A stretch of 64,000 bases of DNA from Pelecanus crispus (lineage: Eukaryota > Chordata > Aves > Pelecaniformes > Pelecanidae). Shown here piece after piece: positions 58,201 to 64,000 of this stretch. Where the stretch lies: assembly GCF_030463565.1 (NCBI RefSeq), contig NC_134653.1:31309150-31373149 (forward strand). Reading direction: 5' to 3'. The notes below the pieces were generated by a model. It saw only the letters and a program-made list of their open reading frames with translations. It made no database searches and was not told the DNA's origin. The translations under genes were made by a program, and so were the position numbers. Every line of letters starts with the position of its first letter. Position 1 is the first letter of the stretch.

Positions 58201-61200
58201 CAATCCCGCAGCCTGACAATGAACTCTGCAAGGCTGTTTATCAGAGGGTATGTTGTTGAATATTTGGCATATTTTTTTTTCATACAGTGCAAATAACCAA
58301 ATTTCTTAGGAAAAAAAGACAGAGCTACCTAGAGGACATTTCTTATTTTAAAGGGGAAAAAAAGGTGGCTTTCATCTGTTCGTACTAGCTTCTAGTCTCT
58401 CAGAGCCTTCCAGACAGGTTGAGTCTGTTAGTACCATATAAAGTTCAGTTAACCAGGGGCCTTTTTGGTGCCTCTCATCTTCAGTGCGTTTCATAATCTT
58501 GTTCAGAAGAAAATATTTAATTTTCCAGAATTTCTCACTTGTGGAGTAATTCTGATCTAAAAAAATACAGCCATCTGTCTTGACTGGGAGCATAAATTGT
58601 TCACTCTGTCTCTACCATTAGAAATTTTCATTAAAATACAGTGCTTGTTTGGGGCTCCTTTGTCATATAAATCTCCTTCTGGAGATTACTCGGACTGATG
58701 TGAAATATTAGTTGCGTGCCTTGTATTGCTGCATTTCATCAGAGGGGAAGCAAACTATCCCACGGACCCTGACAGTTTCCTTTGGTGTTTAGATTGTATT
58801 GTAATGTGTATACGCTGCGTGATATTATCTTGTGATGCTGTATTCAAAAATCTAATAAAGAGAAATTAAAAAATGTGTGAGTAATTTTTTTAATCTGTTG
58901 CGGTAATATGTGATGCATATCCAAGTCAGTTCCAGAAAATCTGGGATATATTTATTTTGCCTGAAAGTACTTCTCACAAAGAAACAATTACTTGAATAAT
59001 GCATCTCAAAAAAAAAAAAAAAAAAAAGCCTTCCAAAATCATCTCTCCCCTCCTTTAAGTATTTTTCAGTCTCAGTGGTGACAGCAATGTGATGTTTCTT
59101 AGTGGTGGTTTGGTTATTAAATCACACTGCCTGGTGGACCTTCTGGGCATTCTCAAATTGAAGTAGCAGAACTGCTGGGGTGACTTGGACAAGCAAAAGC
59201 GCAAGCTTCTCCCAGGGCCTGAGTATCTGCCAGATTCTGTACCTCTGGGTTAATGAAAACCACAGAAATGCAATTTCTTGGCAGTGACCTTGTTAAACTC
59301 TGGTTGTTCTGAATTTGTGGAAGTAACTGATACAGAGATGGTGTGTGTTCTCTTCCAGACCTCAGAATATATCATTCAAGCCTACAAGTACGGTGCATTT
59401 GAGAAGATCCCAGAATTCATTGCATTTAGAAATAGGCTGAACTCTTCCCTTCACTTTGCGCAAGTTCGCACAGAACGGATGTTGTTAGACCTCTTACTTG
59501 AAGCAAATATGTAAGTATAGCAGCGCTAAGTGCAGCATCTTGCACGTGAAAAAATTGGAGATTTGTGCATAGGCAGAATGCTGGGCAAGTGAGACCTTAG
59601 TGAGTTGCACTTGCAGCTCTTTGGCAAAAACCTGTGAGCTGCTTCTCTCTGCTTCTACTTTGCTCTCCCCTTCAGCACCCTTGCCGGTACCATGTACGTG
59701 TAACATTTCTGACATCAGAAGAGTTGAACGGTGGAAAGAATGTGGTTTGTTAGTGAGCTGTGTTTTCTGTTTCCAGCGATCAAGTGTTTGATTTAATGTT
59801 GCTTATTCTTCCGTACAGATCAACCAGTTTAGAAGAAAGTATAAAGTCCATGAGTCTGAGCCCAGAGGAGGATGACATTCCGTGGAAAGATTTGCGTGAC
59901 AACAGAGACCTGACAGTCTTGTTTAACTGGGATCCAAAAGACAGGTGAGTAGAAATATCCTCAACTGTAGAGTCACGCCTTTTCCTTGCAGCACACATGG
60001 CGAAGATAGTCGTTTCAGGGCAACTGCCGTACTTAAATGTTCTCTAGGCTGGCTAACTGCAAACTTAACAAGCATCATTCATCACTTCTAGCAGTGCTGC
60101 CTTTTTACATATTAATACAGTTTTCTGAATTTCTGACCACTCCTTCCTCTTCATACAGTATTCGATAACTTTGGGTAGGCTTTTGTGCCTGAGTGAAGCT
60201 TGCTACTTTAAAAAATTGAAGCATTTGCCTGAAAACATTTGGTGCCTTTCTCTAGGGACATTTCTGAAGAACATAGGAAACTCTCACTGGAGGAAGAAAC
60301 CATGTGGTTGCGAATCCGGTCTTTAACTTTAAGGCTAGTAAGCGGACTCCCAACTCTTAGTCACACTATTCAACCAAAGAACTCTGAAAAGACTGCAGAG
60401 AACGGCGTCTCATCCAAGATTGATACAATTCGATCCCTGCTTCAGCAGCTGGAAGCGGCAGTGGATTCAGGGAAGAAGTTTCTAGAACAAAAAATTCAGG
60501 TACCCATTAAGGAAAAAGCTATCCCCAAATATTAAATGAACGTGAATGCAAGCAGAGAAACTGAATGCATCTTGTAACGTCCAGCAGGCTGCAGAATGCA
60601 CTTAACTGACCCTGAGTTTGTAGTGTATGAATCTGACTGAGAGATGTGCCAGAGACAAACACTGTGTTCTGGATAAGGAAAAGCTGCAACACCTTTATCT
60701 TTTTCTTTGCTTCTTGCCTAGTATCCTGTCCTTGGCCCTCCTCCTACCCGAATGGCTGGCTTCTTCAGTAATGGCAGCTGTCAATGCCAGACTAGCTTGT
60801 TTTATCTTGTTAGTGATATTTATGAACTAGATACCAATGGCTTAGGTAAGTGCTGAGGGGCAGGGGTTTAACCAGGTTGTCATGGCACATGGTGGGAGGG
60901 AGTGAGATGGGTCTCCGTTTAGTTTGAAAACTACTAGGTGTTGGCTGATGAGGACCCAAACTGTTACTTGTGTGTTAATTTTTTGAATGACGCTAAGTTA
61001 TCTGGGAGACAACACCTTAATTTAATGTTCTATGCGAGTCTTCATTTTTGTACGGTATATGTTGATGTAATACTGGGTCCTCTTTGAAAGCAGTTGTATT
61101 TGCTTTTGACTGCTAACACTAAATTACATTTTAATGCCTCTTAGTTTTCTGGAAGCAGAAAATACACAAACTTGTAGTTTATAAGTACTTTTTTTTTTTT

Positions 61201-62747
61201 CTTTCAGAAGATTCAGCAGAAATCCAGGAGAGGATAGGGAATAGTTTCAAGTCTTTAGTAGAACGACTAACAGGTAAATGGTAACTCAAGAAAAAACACT
61301 GGTAGCTTCATGGTGTTCTGAGGATGTGCTGCTGAGTGTGCTGCAATTATGGGGCAGTGTGTTAGTGCCTCTGCAGACCCCTTTGAAAGATACTTGCAAA
61401 CAAGGCTGAGATTCCCCTTGGCTTGTCTGATCATGGAGCTGTTGCATGCCACAGAATGTTGTTATGTCCTGTCATTCTGCTACCTTGCAGCCTAGTCTTA
61501 GCAACGGTTGTCTCCTTGGTACTTGGTCCAGGTGTGCTAATAAATGGAGTGGAGATGCTGTTTGTAATGAAATACAATTCAGAGGAAACTTCAGAGCTGG
61601 ACGTTCTCGAGAGGCTTTGGCCAAATTTATCATTAGCTATGGGGTCAGTCCTCTGACAGCTTTGCACACTACACTGAGATACATACCATACAGAAATACA
61701 CATTTAAGTTGCTCTACATGTCCTGAATAAGGCTTTTCTTTTTTCTTTTCAGACTTGTTCAGTAAATGTAAAGGTGATTTGATTGAAGTTAGAGATGGCA
61801 CCTTGAAAACTCATCCAAACCTGTTAGAAAACCTAGTCTTCTTTGTTGAGGTATTTTTTTTTCTTTGCAAACTAGACATTTTGGAGTACTCTAGGATAGA
61901 AATGTTGGGACTAAAACACAGTGAAAGCTCTTTGATCTCAGTCACTCATGAAAGCAGAGGGGTTTTTGTTGCATATTCTATGAGTCTTATCAGTAGGAAC
62001 ACTAAAATTACTTTAGAAGGCTCATGTAAATACAACTTGTAACATACTTGTACTTTTTTTTTCCAGACGATCTCCATTGCCCTGTGGGTATCAAGTTACT
62101 GTGACAGTGTCCTCCGACCTTTTAAATCCAACCTGCAAAAAAAGAAGAAGAAAAAAAAAGAAAGCAGTGTAGCTATGGTAGACAATATTCCTTTCTTTTC
62201 TTCCCCCAGCCCCAATCCAACAGAAAGAAAAATCAGGATAGATGACATGTTAATAAACTGTTTTTCATAAACTTTGCCTTGTAGAGGCTGACATAGTAGG
62301 TTAGATTACTCAGTACTAATTTTTAAAACTCCTTTTCTATTTGAAGTCAAATGGTGACATGCCACATCTCTGACATCACATGACAGCTTTTTAATAGGAA
62401 ACACAGTTTAGAGTTATCACAGGCCTTTCTGCCTTGAATGCACTACAGTAAACTAGTTAAGTCATAGTATTTATCTGGGTAGGTAGGTTATAGCTTAGCA
62501 TTGGGGAGGGAATAGAATGATAGATGTTATGAAGTGAGTTATATAAAATAGATTTGAATAGGCATTAATATGTCTTCATAAATGTGTTTTGGTTTTATAG
62601 CCACCTGTATTTACACATTTTCTGGATTATGTTACTGAACTACAGACGTTAACTTCCAATGTAATAGATCACATCAAAGGGCTTGAAATAATTCTGACTG
62701 CACTAAAACTTGAAGAGCTGTCCCTCAAGGACACTCTGCTTTTACAG
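36588..62747 (+). CDS. NAA25: NAA25, auxiliary subunit of the NatB N-terminal acetyltransferase (3' partial)
   Basis: Exons: 36588-36645, 40017-40102, 41049-41187, 42848-42966, 44498-44572, 45430-45537, 45990-46068, 46593-46704, 47721-47810, 48170-48339, 49118-49230, 52035-52242, 52849-52935, 53991-54171, 54826-54925, 59359-59510, 59819-59944, 60256-60499, 60722-60845, 61208-61273, 61753-61850, 62067-62177, 62601-62747. They sum to 2,793 nt, 931 codons, all phases closing, against 972 residues in human, so only the last exon (about 40 codons) is beyond the right edge. The start MAARGHVQDPNDRRLRPIYD matches the mammalian N-terminus. The first half is tetratricopeptide-like helical repeat (AVKKVPSSEEYHSHLFMAYA) that wraps the catalytic subunit NAA20 and anchors it to ribosomes. 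NatB acetylates nascent Met-Asp, Met-Glu, Met-Asn and Met-Gln N-termini in the cytosol. A seven-lysine run occurs at residues 870-876. No frame break was found. Confidence 0.96.
36646..40016 (+). other. NAA25: NAA25 intron 1, 3.4 kb
   Basis: The first 600 bp belong to the CpG island; the rest is AT-rich. The intron separates the 19-codon first exon from exon 2 and ends tttatgcag. Long open frames at its 5' end are products of high G+C and not genes. No dispersed repeat was recognised. Confidence 0.65.
40103..44497 (+). other. NAA25: NAA25 introns 2-4
   Basis: Introns 40103-41048, 41188-42847 and 42967-44497 are AT-rich and carry no recognised gene. Around 41,493-41,530 a faint resemblance to a CR1-type 3' segment was noticed but was too weak to annotate. 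Confidence 0.6.
44573..49117 (+). other. NAA25: NAA25 introns 5-10
   Basis: Introns longer than 300 bp here are 44573-45429, 45538-45989, 46069-46592, 46705-47720, 47811-48169 and 48340-49117. Apart from A-runs at about 46147-46161 and 46349-46361 they contain no simple sequence of note. No repeats or RNA genes were recognised. Confidence 0.6.
49595..49614. repeat. Perfect 20-bp palindrome
   Basis: The half-site aagatacgag is followed directly by its reverse complement ctcgtatctt. A 12-nt motif, aatgaaaagctc, occurs on both sides of it (about 49563 and 49617). It lies in NAA25 intron 11; its function, if any, is unknown. Confidence 0.85.
50616..50640 (+). repeat. 25-nt direct repeat, left copy
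   Basis: The sequence beginning atctgtttgatgaaac here recurs identically for 25 nt at 51787-51811, 1,171 bp away in the same intron. The left copy is followed at once by an A/T-rich (TAAA)n stretch. Confidence 0.85.
51787..51811 (+). repeat. 25-nt direct repeat, right copy
   Basis: This is an exact copy of 50616-50640. It is preceded by a pyrimidine-rich run (ttttttttcttccttcc). The pair could be a duplication or, less likely, flanking duplications of an old insertion. Confidence 0.85.
52243..53990 (+). other. NAA25: NAA25 introns 12 and 13
   Basis: Introns 52243-52848 and 52936-53990 contain no recognised gene. A moderately GC-richer block at about 53,170-53,640 has an antisense open frame of 71 codons without recognisable similarity; it may be an unclassified old repeat. 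Confidence 0.55.
54172..54825 (+). other. NAA25: NAA25 intron 14
   Basis: AT-rich intron between gtgggt and gttgcag. Nothing else was recognised. Confidence 0.6.
54926..59358 (+). other. NAA25: NAA25 intron 15, 4.4 kb (largest in the window)
   Basis: The intron runs from gtaagt to ttccag. It contains an AATAAA at 58854-58859, an A20 run at 59008-59027, and an antisense open frame of 160 codons (57810-58292) that I do not recognise and regard as chance. No repeat family could be named. Confidence 0.6.
60846..62600 (+). other. NAA25: NAA25 introns 19-22
   Basis: Introns 60846-61207, 61274-61752, 61851-62066 and 62178-62600 are AT-rich with T-rich acceptors. No other feature is visible. Confidence 0.6.
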
Positions 62748-64000
62748 GTAAGAACTTGCATCATTATTTGTGTGCTCTTACGCATTTGTGTGTGACTGAT
62801 AACAACCTGTATGTGCATGCCTATGGGGCAACTTTGTTGAAAGCTTCTTTTCCCAAAAATGTTTTACTGGAAGGAAGAAAAAGGAAAACAAACAAAAAAA
62901 ACCACCTGTTATGATTGACTTAATTGCTGTTAACTAGAAGTTAGGGACCAGACTGCTAGAAATCTTAAGAGTGGTGAGTTAGGGGTGGTTTTCATAATGA
63001 CAATACTTCGCTTCATCTGATCAGCTCTAGCTCACTACACTAAATAATCTCAAAAAATGAGATCTAAACTCAGGAATTTGAAAATACTTTCATTTTGTGT
63101 GGTGAGTTAGTGAAGAAATACTTACGTTTTTAATATTCTTTTGTTGTCTGCGATATGACTTATTCTGTGTATTTTAGCATGCCATAATGGATGCAAAATA
63201 CTCTGGGAAACATTTGAGATTCACCTACTGCTGATTAGTGACTTCCCTGGAAACAATTACTTGATCTTTAAAGAAAATCAAGTGGCAACTCCCCCCCCTG
63301 CAGCTATATAGGGAAAACCAAAGGCATGAGTAACAGGCACTACACATGCCAAACCTCACGCCAAATTTAGATGTGAAGCATGGGCCTAATGAGGAAGCTT
63401 GGCTTTTTAAGCCATGGCAATCAAATAAAAGTTAAACTTTGATAGAGAAGTTAATGTTACTGTCGTAAGGGATCTTCTAACAGTTCAGTACTTACTATGA
63501 ATTTATTTGTTTAAAACAGTGGTTGAGATCCTGAAAATTGTGTCAGAGTCCAGCTAAAAAGCCTAGAGGTGACTGAAAGCACAGAATTGGAATTTCCTTT
63601 ACGGTGCTCTTGAAACGCAGGTAGAGATAAAAGGTGCAACGTAGCAGAGTGGTGGAATAGGCACCATCTTCTGATATACAGGGGAGAGGAGCTGGGGAGT
63701 GGTGAATTGTGCTCATCAAAGAAGGATTGCTGAATCCAGGAGAAAGGTTTGAGAGGGGAGTCGTATCCTCACCACTATTAGTTCAAGGGGTGGGAGAGAC
63801 TGATTTGAGAAAGCACAGGCAGAAGTTGTATTACCCAGGACCTCCATAAATTCAGTTAGAAATCAGCACTTAAGACAAAAACAGGTCTCAGATATATTTG
63901 TCTAAAAAGGGAAATTTGGCCTACAGGGCATTGGCATTCATTTTTGTCTAGGTGGGAGATCTGAAGGCTTTTGAACTGGGGAGGATTTAAAAACTGCACC
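62748..64000 (+). other. NAA25: NAA25 last intron (partial)
   Basis: The sequence begins with the donor gtaaga after the exon ending TLLLQ. No candidate for the conserved C-terminal exon could be found before the window ends, so it is taken as the 5' part of the final intron. A C-rich run (actccccccctgcag) near 63,290 is the only local oddity. Confidence 0.65.

Noticed and set aside
57810-58292. Antisense open frame of 160 codons in NAA25 intron 15
   Set aside because: No recognisable similarity or motif, and no obvious promoter context. About one open frame of this size is expected by chance in 64 kb on six frames.

Overview
This is a gene-dense stretch of amniote nuclear DNA, most likely from a bird. 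Every gene is split into many small exons with GT-AG introns. A large HECT-ligase gene that is very long in mammals is compact here, there is a G-rich CpG-island promoter, and the one interspersed repeat I recognise is an old CR1-like LINE 3' end. No Alu/B1-type SINE was recognised. Assignment to birds is inference from intron size and protein similarity; a crocodilian or turtle cannot be excluded.

Three genes are present, in the order and orientation known from human 12q24.13. (1) 265-22117, + strand: the last 26 coding exons (about 1,794 codons) of HECTD4, a giant HECT-type E3 ubiquitin ligase. The 5' part lies off the left edge. It is followed by a long 3' UTR with poly(A) signals at 24519 and 25428. 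(2) 26758-36175, - strand: all of TRAFD1 (FLN29), a zinc-finger feedback inhibitor of innate immune signalling, in 11 coding exons. (3) 36588-62747, + strand: NAA25, the TPR-type auxiliary subunit of the NatB N-terminal acetyltransferase, 23 coding exons and 931 codons. Only the last roughly 40 codons are missing at the right edge. Exon ends were set by matching splice sites to reading phase, and all junctions close in frame.

HECTD4 and TRAFD1 converge tail to tail, with opposing poly(A) signals only about 35 bp apart near 25.45 kb. TRAFD1 and NAA25 diverge head to head from one CpG island, with start codons 412 bp apart. The three proteins act in separate pathways (ubiquitination, innate-immune feedback, co-translational N-terminal acetylation); what they share is genomic organisation.

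The most notable observation is in TRAFD1. Its fourth coding exon has two in-frame donor sites 132 bp apart. The longer form matches the usual protein length and uses the better donor, but it carries an in-frame TGA one base before that donor. The shorter form skips the stop and loses 44 residues. A C-to-T change at a CpG (CGA to TGA) would explain this. The other findings are local: an inverted repeat in the HECTD4 3' UTR, a 25-nt direct repeat and a 20-bp palindrome in NAA25 introns, a possible HECT-less HECTD4 isoform, and homopolymer runs in the shared promoter. I saw no operon, CRISPR array, tRNA, rRNA or intact mobile element, and no convincing new biological system.
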